DNA of 64,000 nucleotides from Paenibacillus pectinilyticus (GTDB lineage: Bacteria > Bacillota > Bacilli > Paenibacillales > NBRC-103111): the NCBI RefSeq assembly GCF_001700435.1, contig NZ_LYPC01000028.1, positions 196,288 to 260,287 of the forward strand, written 5' to 3'. Positions 9,383-17,051 of the stretch are shown one piece after another; position 1 is the first letter of the stretch; every line of letters starts with the position of its first letter. The notes under the pieces are model-generated. The model did not search any database, was not told the origin of the DNA, and worked only from the letters and a program-made list of their open reading frames with translations. The translations under genes and the position numbers were made by a program.

Positions 9383-9402
9383 GTATAAAAAAAGTATAAA
9401 AA
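9383..9402 (-). promoter_or_regulatory. KdpE-type operator upstream of the kdp operon
   Basis: The minus strand reads TTTTTATACTTTTTTTATAC. The E. coli KdpE target as I remember it is TTTTTATACTTTTTTTACA, so the match is nearly exact. It lies 67 bp upstream of the first gene of the operon and on the coding strand, as expected for an activator site. I see no convincing -35 box downstream, consistent with activator dependence. Confidence 0.8.
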
Positions 9403-9434
9403 TGCAGTCGCGGAATCCGCGGCTTTCCAGCAAA

Positions 9435-9482
9435 AAGAGCACCTCCATCCACTACAATGACTTCGTGGGTGAAGATGCTCTT
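9435..9482. terminator. Bidirectional hairpin terminator upstream of the kdp operon
   Basis: The minus strand reads AAGAGCATCTTCACCCAC, loop GAAGTCATTGTA, GTGGATGGAGGTGCTCTT: an 18-bp stem with one mismatch and a few G-U pairs. It is followed by TTTTT on the minus strand and TTTT on the plus strand. It ends the 9502-9978 gene and insulates the kdp promoter. Confidence 0.85.
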
Positions 9483-9501
9483 TTATATAAAATCAGGCGA
9501 T

Positions 9502-9978
9502 TTAGAAGGAAATGTACGCCCCTGAATGTGCGAATAAATAAGTGCGATCCAGCGATAATCCTCGTTCTTTCTCATGTCTCGACATAGGTGCCAGATTATC
9601 ACACAGTTCTGTTAAGGCGATTTCGATGATCTGCGTTCGAACCTCTCCCCATGTCTTTTCTTTCTGGTGTACGTAATCCAAACCATCTCGCAAAGTAAGA
9701 CCCTTGAGCCTTTGAAACACAACAGCCCACTGAACGAAATCGCCTCTGAGATTACTGCATGGCACTTCGAATTGCCCCAAACCGCATGTGCCATGACTCG
9801 TGGTAATTGTCAGTAAACCGCACTGACAATCGGTACCATGCCCCGGGAGCAATTGATCCGAAAGTTCACCATCCAATTGAAAGCATTCGATGCGGGTAAT
9901 TGTAGGTTCCGCTAAGTGTACGGGGGGTACGGAATATTCTTCTTCCTCTTGGAACAGAGTCAGAGGTTCTTGATACAT
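9502..9978 (-). CDS. Unknown 158-aa protein with enolase-N-like motif
   Basis: The function is not recognised. After an acidic N-terminus (FQEEEEY), the stretch ITRIECFQLDG ... GLLTITTSHGTCGLGQFE resembles the N-terminal capping domain of mandelate racemase/muconate-lactonising enzymes, where a 'T.DG..GWGE' strand-turn is typical. The catalytic barrel is absent: the protein ends at 158 residues. A C-terminal EIALTELCDNLAPM helix follows. It could be a stand-alone capping-domain relative or an unrelated fold with a chance match. It is a single gene ended by the hairpin at 9435-9482. ATG 9978 is preceded by GAGGAGAGTGAAGC. Confidence 0.7.
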   Translation of the reverse strand: MYQEPLTLFQEEEEYSVPPVHLAEPTITRIECFQLDGELSDQLLPGHGTDCQCGLLTITTSHGTCGLGQFEVPCSNLRGDFVQWAVVFQRLKGLTLRDGLDYVHQKEKTWGEVRTQIIEIALTELCDNLAPMSRHEKERGLSLDRTYLFAHSGAYISF

Positions 9979-10241
9979 GCAGCTTCACTCTCCTCAAATA
10001 GTAGACCATAAATGGACTGAGACGAATATTACGCTTATTCACAATCCGTGTAAAACACGATAGACATGCTTATTTCATGTATTTGGATGGATTGCGCAGA
10101 TGAAGACGTATTCATTTGGTGAGGGCATTCATTTTCCATCGAAATGCTCCGATTTGCTGCCCTTTTATACCATTTTTATACTTTATCTATCGATTATTTA
10201 CCCCCTCTTTATACGATTCAAACGTATACTAAATAGAAAAA

Positions 10242-10277
10242 AATCCAAGTCTCTATGGAGCATAGAAACGTTGGATT
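10242..10277 (-). terminator. Terminator after the KimA-type transporter
   Basis: The minus strand has AATCCAA-(C)-GTTTCTATG, loop CTC, CATAGAGAC-TTGGATT, a 16-bp stem with one bulged base, followed by TTTTTTT. It lies about 20 bp after the transporter stop codon. Confidence 0.85.
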
Positions 10278-10296
10278 CGTTAGTTGGCTGCCTAAG

Positions 10297-12123
10297 TTAT
10301 TTGGTTAAATGATACGGTACCGTTGTGACAATCACATTTCTCCGATACAAGAGATGTGCGCGAATGAGTAAACTCGATTGATTATGCAGGATATTGTGCC
10401 AGCCTTTTTTGGGAATGAATTGCGGAATAATGACCGTCACCTGATAGTTCGATTCACCGGCTTTACGCTGAACGGTATCAATGAATTTGGTCAGTGGGTT
10501 AATGATACTCCTGTAAGGGGAATGCAACGTCACCAGCCTCACATCGGGCTGCCATTTCGCCCATTTCTCCTCAAATAAGGCTTCTTCATCACGTTCAAAA
10601 GGAATATGCACGGCAATAATTTGGTGGGGCGAGAGCGATTTGGCATAGTTTAAGGAGTTCTCCACCACGTGCGTGAGGCCTGCCACAGGAACAATAATTA
10701 CATTGCCCTCAATAGGCACGGCCGGTTCACAGCTTGCAAGTCTTAATTGATCACCAACCGCTTCATAATGCTGCTTAATCCGATGAAACAGGAAGATAAT
10801 GAGCGGTAAGAAAATTAAGATCGGCCATACCTGTGTGAATTTGGTGAAAAAGAACATCAACGAGACGATTAAACTGATCAACGCACCTGTTGTATTAATG
10901 ATCAGCTTGGGAAACCAGCCAGCTGGTTTTTGACGAATCCATTTGACGACCATCCCTGTCTGCGACAGCGTAAATGGGATAAATACGCCAACTGCGTAGA
11001 GCGGGATGAGATGCTCCGTTTTCCCTTCAAAAGCGATGATTAACACAATCGATAACAGGCCCAGAATGATAATACCATTGGAATAGCCCAAACGGTCGCC
11101 TCGGATGGTGAACATACGCGGAATGAATTTATCTTTCGCCAAATTCACCGCGAGTAACGGGAAGGCCGAATAGCCTGTATTTGCTGCGAGAATAAGGATC
11201 AGTGCCGTGGTGCCCTGAATGAAGAAATACATAAAATGCCGACCGAAGGTCTGTTCCGCAATTTGGGAAACAACCGTCACCTCAGCGGCGGGTACGATGC
11301 CATAGTAGAAAGCCAAGAACACAATGCCTGAGAATAACAGCGCCAGTAGCGTGCCCATCGCGGCTAAGGTTTTGGCGGCATTATGTGGAGCAGAATGCTT
11401 GAAATTCGGAATCGCATTCGAAATGGCCTCTACACCGGTTAGCGCAGAGCTGCCCGAGGCGAACGCTTTGAGGAGTAGGAATAAACTGATCCCAGCGACA
11501 GGTGTGCCAATGGACGCATGTAGATTAGATGCGACAGCGCCCGTTAAGATATGATAAATTCCTACGCCAATCAGAATGAACAGCGCTAGAACAAATAAAT
11601 AGACCGGATAGGCCAAAATAGAAGCGGACTCCGTTACCCCTCGTAAATTCAAGGTTGTAATACAGAGTACAAAGAATATAGCGATGAGAACGTTATATGG
11701 GTGTAAGCTGGGAAATGCGGAAGTGATCGCATCCGTACCTGCCGACACACTTACAGCTACTGTTAATATATAATCGACTAACAGCGAGCCCCCCGCAATG
11801 AGACCAGGAAGCATACCCAAGTTTTCCTTGGATACAACATAGGCTCCACCCCCATGAGGGTAAGAGAAGATAATCTGTCTATAGGACAGAATTAGTGCTA
11901 GTAACAGTATTAATACACCTACGGCAATAGGGATTGAATACCAGATAGCCGCTGCGCCCACGGTCATTAAGACGATTAAGATTTGCTCTGGACCATAGGC
12001 AACGGAAGATAGGGCATCGGAGGATAGGATCGCCAAAGCCTTCGTTTTATTCAGCTTTTGCTCCCCTAATTCCGTAGATTTCAACGGTCGGCCAATTAAA
12101 AATCGTTTCAAAGAAGAAAACAT
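10297..12123 (-). CDS. kimA: KimA-type high-affinity potassium importer (APC family)
   Basis: This 608-residue membrane protein closely resembles Bacillus subtilis KimA (formerly YdaO) along its length. It shares the N-terminal KRFLIGRPLKS, LSSDALSSVAYGPEQIL, SYPHGGGAYVVSKENLG, the TLNLRGVTESASILAYP segment, FTVRGDRLGYSNGIIILG, LIPLYAVGVFIPFTLSQTGM, and the cytoplasmic C-terminus with HNILHNQSSLLIRAHLLYRR and VTTVPYH. KimA is a proton-coupled potassium importer. The B. subtilis gene is controlled by a c-di-AMP riboswitch; I do not see that riboswitch in the 278 bp upstream. Its position beside Kdp gives two potassium uptake systems in one neighbourhood. Confidence 0.92.
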   Translation of the reverse strand: MFSSLKRFLIGRPLKSTELGEQKLNKTKALAILSSDALSSVAYGPEQILIVLMTVGAAAIWYSIPIAVGVLILLLALILSYRQIIFSYPHGGGAYVVSKENLGMLPGLIAGGSLLVDYILTVAVSVSAGTDAITSAFPSLHPYNVLIAIFFVLCITTLNLRGVTESASILAYPVYLFVLALFILIGVGIYHILTGAVASNLHASIGTPVAGISLFLLLKAFASGSSALTGVEAISNAIPNFKHSAPHNAAKTLAAMGTLLALLFSGIVFLAFYYGIVPAAEVTVVSQIAEQTFGRHFMYFFIQGTTALILILAANTGYSAFPLLAVNLAKDKFIPRMFTIRGDRLGYSNGIIILGLLSIVLIIAFEGKTEHLIPLYAVGVFIPFTLSQTGMVVKWIRQKPAGWFPKLIINTTGALISLIVSLMFFFTKFTQVWPILIFLPLIIFLFHRIKQHYEAVGDQLRLASCEPAVPIEGNVIIVPVAGLTHVVENSLNYAKSLSPHQIIAVHIPFERDEEALFEEKWAKWQPDVRLVTLHSPYRSIINPLTKFIDTVQRKAGESNYQVTVIIPQFIPKKGWHNILHNQSSLLIRAHLLYRRNVIVTTVPYHLTK

Positions 12124-12361
12124 GGAATCGTTTCACCGCCATCGTTTGATTTGTAGAGTACCTAGCAACATATAGTATTCGCAGGATCTCCTAGTTTTTA
12201 GTCATTTTGGGTTGAATAAGAACACGGGAGCATGATGAGTAGTATTTTACGCTCGCTGGGTTATTTTGTAAAACCATTTCAACTATGGCTTACTCCAAAT
12301 TACCCAAAAATAACGCCTCTTACCACCCCATGTCCGCATCATGCGCTACAAGATGAAAAAA

Positions 12362-12386
12362 GCGGCCGATGATATACATCGGTCGC
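12362..12386 (-). terminator. Terminator after adenine deaminase
   Basis: The minus strand has GCGACCGATG, loop TATAT, CATCGGCCGC followed by TTTTTT. One A-C mismatch interrupts a 10-bp stem. It lies 16 bp after the ade stop codon. Confidence 0.85.
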
Positions 12387-12401
12387 CTCTATGACACGGA
12401 T

Positions 12402-14219
12402 TCAGTTAAGCGAAGCACTTTCCTCTGGATGCTCCACTTCGATGAGCTTAAATTGGGTCACATCGACAAGCCCGCGGTTCGAAATCCGAATTTCTGGAAT
12501 CACGGGGAGCGCGATGAGTGAGAACGTCATGTATGGTGCATTCATGGTGCAGCCGATATGTTTCCAAGCTTGGTCCATCTCGGCAACTTCCTTCACAACT
12601 TCAGGCAGCGACTTCTCGGACATGAGTCCGGCGATCGTCATCGGGACTTGTGCCAGTACTTTTCCGTTCTCAACCACAATCATGCCGCCGCCAAGCTTCA
12701 CTAGCTCGTTCGCCGCGAAGGCCATGTCATCTTCATTGATCCCCATCACGAGGAGATTGTGGCTGTCATGCGCGACGGTTGAGGCAACCGCACCTGATTT
12801 GATTTGGAAACCACTTGCGAATGCGAGTGAAATTTGCCCCGTACCTCGGTGCCGCTCAATACAAGCTAGACGAACAATATCTTGCGCCGCATCTGGCTGA
12901 ATGATACCTTGCTCGATTGGGAGAATGGCTGTCATTTTTTCTGTTCTCGCGCTGTTCTCGATAACATTGATCACGTTGACCTTCGTTTGAGGCAGCTGCG
13001 TACCCGTTGCCAGCTTGAAGTCCTGCGCTGTTAAAGCTTGTTTCACATTCATGGAGTTACGAATATGGGCAGGGTAGGTGAAGGTTGGGAATTCCACCAC
13101 AAGCTTCCCTTGATCGGCAATGATTTGACCATCGGTAATCACGGTAGAAGGTTCCATCTTCTGCAGATCATCGATCAGCAGAATGTCTGCGCATTTCCCT
13201 GGCGTGATAGAGCCCAAATCATGCTCCAGCTTGAAATAGCGCGCAACATTGATCGTTACCATTTGGATCGCGGTGACTGGATTAACGCCTTCTTCAATTG
13301 CACGGCGTGCTACATGATTAAGATGACCTTGCTCCACAAGTGTTTGAGGGTTCACATCATCGGTGACAAGTGAGATATTGGCCGTGTTGACGCCATCTTC
13401 CGTGACAATCTTAATGACTTCTTTGACGTCATGCCACGCAGAACCTTCCCGAATCATCAGGTGCATACCCATGCGAACCTTATGCAGACCTTGCTCCCTT
13501 GTCACCGTTTCGTGATCTGACGTTACGCCGGACGCCAGATAGGCTTGAAACATGCGATCATCGTCACTTGGAAAATGGCCCGTAACCGTCTTCCCAGCTT
13601 GAAGCGTCGCTTCGATTTCGCCGCACATCTTGGGATCACCGAACACGACGCCGGGGAAGTTCATCACTTCACCTAGGCCAACTACGTTGTCCCACTGTAA
13701 TCCAGCTTGAATATCCGCTACTTCCAGCGTGGCACCGCCATCTTCCAAATCATTCGTCGCTGGCACGCAGGAGGGGAACGTCGTAAATACCTTGAGCGGC
13801 AGCTGCTGCCCTTCGTCATGCATCAAACGCACACCTTCCGAACCGAACACGTTCGCAATCTCATGCGGGTCCATGAAAATCCCCGTCGTACCTTTGACGA
13901 TCGCCGCTTTGGCGAACTCCGTCACGGAGAGCATGGTGCTTTCCACATGCATGTGGCCGTCCAATAAGCCTGGCGCCATGTATTTCCCAGTGGCATCGAT
14001 CACAACCGTCTTATCCCCGATCGTGTGATCCGCCTTTCCTATGTAAGCGATTCGACCAGCCGCTATCGCGACATCCATATGTGGAAGGAGCTCACCTGAG
14101 TACACATTGACTAATGTGCCATTTTGGATAACAAGGTCGGCAAAAGCTTCTCCCATAGCAACCTTAGCCAATGTGCGGCTTACGTCCGTCAGTTTGTTTC
14201 TATTTGTCTTGTAGGTCAT
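12402..14219 (-). CDS. ade: Adenine deaminase
   Basis: This amidohydrolase of 605 residues converts adenine to hypoxanthine and ammonia in purine salvage. It has the entry strand VIQNGTLVNVYSGEL, the metal-binding PGLLDGHMHVESTM, then KGTTGIFMDPHEIANVFG, the FPSCVPATN segment, GHFPSDDDRMFQAYLASGV, SLVTDDVNPQTLV, and the late GSITPGKCADILLIDDL. The C-terminal domain has DSHNLLVMGINEDDMA and GGGMIVVENGKVLAQ, as in bacterial Ade. AAAGGAGTAAGG lies just before the ATG. It stands alone, with no purine riboswitch that I can see in the upstream 300 bp. Confidence 0.96.
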   Translation of the reverse strand: MTYKTNRNKLTDVSRTLAKVAMGEAFADLVIQNGTLVNVYSGELLPHMDVAIAAGRIAYIGKADHTIGDKTVVIDATGKYMAPGLLDGHMHVESTMLSVTEFAKAAIVKGTTGIFMDPHEIANVFGSEGVRLMHDEGQQLPLKVFTTFPSCVPATNDLEDGGATLEVADIQAGLQWDNVVGLGEVMNFPGVVFGDPKMCGEIEATLQAGKTVTGHFPSDDDRMFQAYLASGVTSDHETVTREQGLHKVRMGMHLMIREGSAWHDVKEVIKIVTEDGVNTANISLVTDDVNPQTLVEQGHLNHVARRAIEEGVNPVTAIQMVTINVARYFKLEHDLGSITPGKCADILLIDDLQKMEPSTVITDGQIIADQGKLVVEFPTFTYPAHIRNSMNVKQALTAQDFKLATGTQLPQTKVNVINVIENSARTEKMTAILPIEQGIIQPDAAQDIVRLACIERHRGTGQISLAFASGFQIKSGAVASTVAHDSHNLLVMGINEDDMAFAANELVKLGGGMIVVENGKVLAQVPMTIAGLMSEKSLPEVVKEVAEMDQAWKHIGCTMNAPYMTFSLIALPVIPEIRISNRGLVDVTQFKLIEVEHPEESASLN

Positions 14220-14510
14220 AGATTCCTTACTCCTTTATGTGGGTGAGATTCTTAAGATGATATTCCTCCTAGTTTAGCATAAACCCTTCTGTTTCTCATA
14301 AATGTTGCTTGTGGGTGATGCTTTGGTTGCGTGCAGCGATGATTCAGTCTAAAGAGAACGTGTGTGGTTAGTCTCCAATGGCGGGAATGGCAGCTTGGAA
14401 CTCGTAAACCTGAATTTGTTGTAACGAGCGGGGTGGGGGATATGCGTGTTTATTTCGACTTACGGCTGGCCTGGGGCTGATTTTGCCTTGCGGAAGTCTA
14501 TTCTACTCGA

Positions 14511-14949
14511 GTTTGCCGGTTTTTCCGGCTATCTTACTGCCGTGGGGATCGATTCTACTTGACTTAGTCGGATTTTCCAGCTATCTTACTGCGGCGGGGT
14601 TCAATTCTACTCGAGTTTGCCGGTTTTTCCGGCTATCTTACTGCCGTGGGGCTTGATTCTACTCCAGTTAGCCGGATTTTCCGGCTATCTTACTGCCGTG
14701 GGGCTCGATTCTACTTGAGTTAGCCGGTTTTTCCGGCTATCTTACTGCTGTGGGGCTCGATTCTACTTCAGTTAGCCGGTTTTTCCGGCTATCTTACTGC
14801 CGCGGGGTTCAATTCTACTCGAGTTTGCCGGATTTTCCGGCTATCTTACTGCCGTGGGGCTCGATTCTACTTGACTTAGTCGGATTTTCCAGCTATCTTA
14901 CTGCGGCGGGGATCGATTCTACTCCAGCTAGTCGGTTTCTCCGACTAAC
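14511..14949. repeat. 52-bp tandem hairpin array (type 3), 9 units
   Basis: The unit is a palindrome (GCCGGTTTTTCCGGC or AGTCGGATTTTCCAGCT) followed by TATCTTACTGCCGTGGGG and a CGATTCTACT tail. Palindromes start at 14511, 14563, 14615, 14667, 14719, 14771, 14823, 14875 and 14927, exactly 52 bp apart. It lies between the beta-helix gene terminator and the ade promoter region. The core GATAG[TC]CGGAAAA on the minus strand is shared with the array at 3170-4025. Confidence 0.95.
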
Positions 14950-14958
14950 TCAAAAAAC

Positions 14959-14990
14959 GCCATCTCAAGGGTAATTCCCCCTGAGACAGC
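14959..14990 (-). terminator. Terminator after the duplicated beta-helix genes
   Basis: The minus strand has GCTGTCTCAGGGG, a short loop, CCCTTGAGATGGC (13-bp stem with G-U pairs), then GTTTTTTG. It lies 10 bp after the stop of the 15001-17043 gene and ends the gene cluster. Confidence 0.85.
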
Positions 14991-15000
14991 CTCTATTAAT

Positions 15001-17043
15001 CTAAGGATTCACTTCAATCTCGGCAAGCTGCAGCACATAATCGCTGCCCAACTTATCCAAACTTGTCGCGTACACGCGAATCTGATCCGTCGTATCCGAG
15101 AACCCCCACGTAAACGTCTGCGGTGTGCTACCGGGATTCGGATAGGCAGTTTGGGTGACACGCGTCAGCCAGGTCGAGCCATTCCACACTTGGATTTGGA
15201 AATTAACTGGAAACCCCTCCCCCTCATACCCCGCTGTCGAGCGTGGGTACAAAGTAACCGATGAGAACGTCTTCGCTGTCCCCATATCGAATTGAATCCA
15301 TTCTGTATGATTGGTTGTCACGCCCAGGCTACTCGAATAGCCGGATGTACCGATCACGGACTCTCGCTGACCGTCGAACAGCCTGATGCGCCCCCAACTC
15401 CCACTTTCGTAAGAACTTGAAGTTGTCACTGCCGCATTAAAGGCGTAGTTCGTAAGAACGCCGGCTATACCTGCTCCGTTGTAGGCGCCTCTATTCACCG
15501 CGCCGCTTGTGACAGCATTGCCCCAATAGTCTGCCGTTCCCATAGCGCTGGCATTCGTGTAGGTGCCGCTGCTCAATGCCGGAGATCCGCTTCGCAGCTT
15601 ATAACCGTCCACGCTTGACCTTCCAATTGCAGCCGACCCCGGTGCTGCAAGCAGCGGATCACTTGTTAATTTATGCGCATCGGCTGGCTCACTGGCGGGA
15701 TGCGTACCATAGAACGTATTATAATCAAACGTTGTACCTGAGAAGCCCGAATAAGAAGTTGTTCCCAACACATAGAAGATATTGTTGTACACATACATGG
15801 TGCCACTAAGCGTTCCACCGCTGTAAGTAAACATCGGCGTACTCGTACCTTGTGGGATGTAGAACGTATTGTTGTTAATGTCCATCTTATCCGTACCAGG
15901 TGACAAACCTGGCGCACAAAATACGAAAATACCACGTTTATCGTCATGCGAGATGTTGTATCGGACTTTGGCATCGTTAATATCCGCATTGCTGCTCGAC
16001 TCGCAATAGAGCATGAACCCGCCTAGGTTGTGATGGCTGTAATTAAACTGAACCGTCGTATGATTGGTGCCCAAGTCAATGTCGAAGCCCTCGCCATCCA
16101 ATGTCGTTTTCTCGCCATACACCTCATTGTACTGAATTGTGGTATTGTCGGCGATTGCGCTCCAAATTCCTGCTGAGTATTGATTCGAGTAGCCCGTCGT
16201 ATTCGTGCTTCCATCTGAGGCTCGGCCCCCGCTATCTGAAACAACGTTATTCTGAATCAGAGCATTCGACGTCTGAAAGTTCAGAATCCCATCGCCGCCG
16301 GAATCCCTTATCGTATTATTCTGGATCGTAATATTAGCGCTCTTGGCATGCGTAATCCAGTCATTCGGACCTGCTGCCGTTTGCCAGGCCGGGCCCACCA
16401 TAATCCCGATCCGATCAACCGTATAGATGGAATTGTTCTCAATAACCACATCATTCCATGTGGAATCGTTGTCCATTTTAGCAAGGATCGTTATGCCGCC
16501 ATTCGTCCCATAAAATCCAGATGTCACGCCGTTCACATCATGCACAACGGTATTCCCCACATAAATGTGGTTCATTGCACCTCCAGTATCATTCAGCGCT
16601 TTGATGCCTACGTATTGGTTTCGGCTGGCGCCTGTATTGGTGACTTCCAGATTGCGAATCTCCCAATACTGCTGATTGTACAAGTACACCGCACCCTGCG
16701 TGTTGCCGCCTCCGTTAATAATCGGCATACTGCCTGTGCCGTACTGATCAATTTGAATGGGGCTTCCGCTAACGCCGGAGCCTTTGGGATAAAGCTGTCC
16801 GTTCCAGACACCGCCTGCTTTAAATAACAGGCGGTCTCCTTGTTGGAACGTCACACCGTTCACTTTGGCAAGTGTTTTCCACGCAGTAGCCGAACTAGTT
16901 CCTGCATTCGTATCACTGCCACCTGATGCATCTACATAGTAGGTGGTATTCGCTGCTTCAACATTGTTCGGATGCACAAGGAACAAGATCACAAAGGTTA
17001 GACCTAAACACCAATAGACAACGGATTTCACGGTCAAGGTCAT
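15001..17043 (-). CDS. Secreted right-handed beta-helix protein with F5/8 type C-like domain (copy A)
   Basis: This 680-residue protein has a signal peptide (VVYWCLGLTFVILFLVHP, likely cut after VEA). A parallel beta-helix follows (about residues 33-520) with the entry sequence YYVDASGGSDTNAGTSSATAW and repeated asparagine-ladder turns such as NITIQNNTIRDSGGDGILNF. The C-terminus (about 530-680) is a discoidin/F5/8-type carbohydrate-binding domain (HTEWIQFDMG, FPVNFQIQVWNGSTWL, RVYATSLDKLG). Proteins of this shape are usually polysaccharide lyases or glycan-binding proteins; I cannot assign a lyase family. It is a close paralogue of the next gene, only 8 bp away. The ribosome binding site GGAAGGGG is too close to ATG 17043, so TTG 17037 is a possible alternative start. 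Confidence 0.88.
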   Translation of the reverse strand: MTLTVKSVVYWCLGLTFVILFLVHPNNVEAANTTYYVDASGGSDTNAGTSSATAWKTLAKVNGVTFQQGDRLLFKAGGVWNGQLYPKGSGVSGSPIQIDQYGTGSMPIINGGGNTQGAVYLYNQQYWEIRNLEVTNTGASRNQYVGIKALNDTGGAMNHIYVGNTVVHDVNGVTSGFYGTNGGITILAKMDNDSTWNDVVIENNSIYTVDRIGIMVGPAWQTAAGPNDWITHAKSANITIQNNTIRDSGGDGILNFQTSNALIQNNVVSDSGGRASDGSTNTTGYSNQYSAGIWSAIADNTTIQYNEVYGEKTTLDGEGFDIDLGTNHTTVQFNYSHHNLGGFMLYCESSSNADINDAKVRYNISHDDKRGIFVFCAPGLSPGTDKMDINNNTFYIPQGTSTPMFTYSGGTLSGTMYVYNNIFYVLGTTSYSGFSGTTFDYNTFYGTHPASEPADAHKLTSDPLLAAPGSAAIGRSSVDGYKLRSGSPALSSGTYTNASAMGTADYWGNAVTSGAVNRGAYNGAGIAGVLTNYAFNAAVTTSSSYESGSWGRIRLFDGQRESVIGTSGYSSSLGVTTNHTEWIQFDMGTAKTFSSVTLYPRSTAGYEGEGFPVNFQIQVWNGSTWLTRVTQTAYPNPGSTPQTFTWGFSDTTDQIRVYATSLDKLGSDYVLQLAEIEVNP

Positions 17044-17051
17044 TCCCCTTC

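Noticed and set aside
8906-9448. Longer version of the kdp leader gene starting at 9448
   Set aside because: It would extend through the KdpE-type operator and into the terminator hairpin; GTG 9316 behind GGAAAGGG is better supported.
10100-10312. 70-residue plus-strand ORF between the enolase-N-like and KimA genes
   Set aside because: It runs through the KimA terminator hairpin and overlaps the 3' end of KimA on the other strand; no supporting ribosome binding site.
12124-12400. c-di-AMP (ydaO-type) riboswitch before the KimA gene
   Set aside because: I looked for the conserved core and did not find it; only the ade terminator and unremarkable sequence are there. A covariance-model search would settle it.
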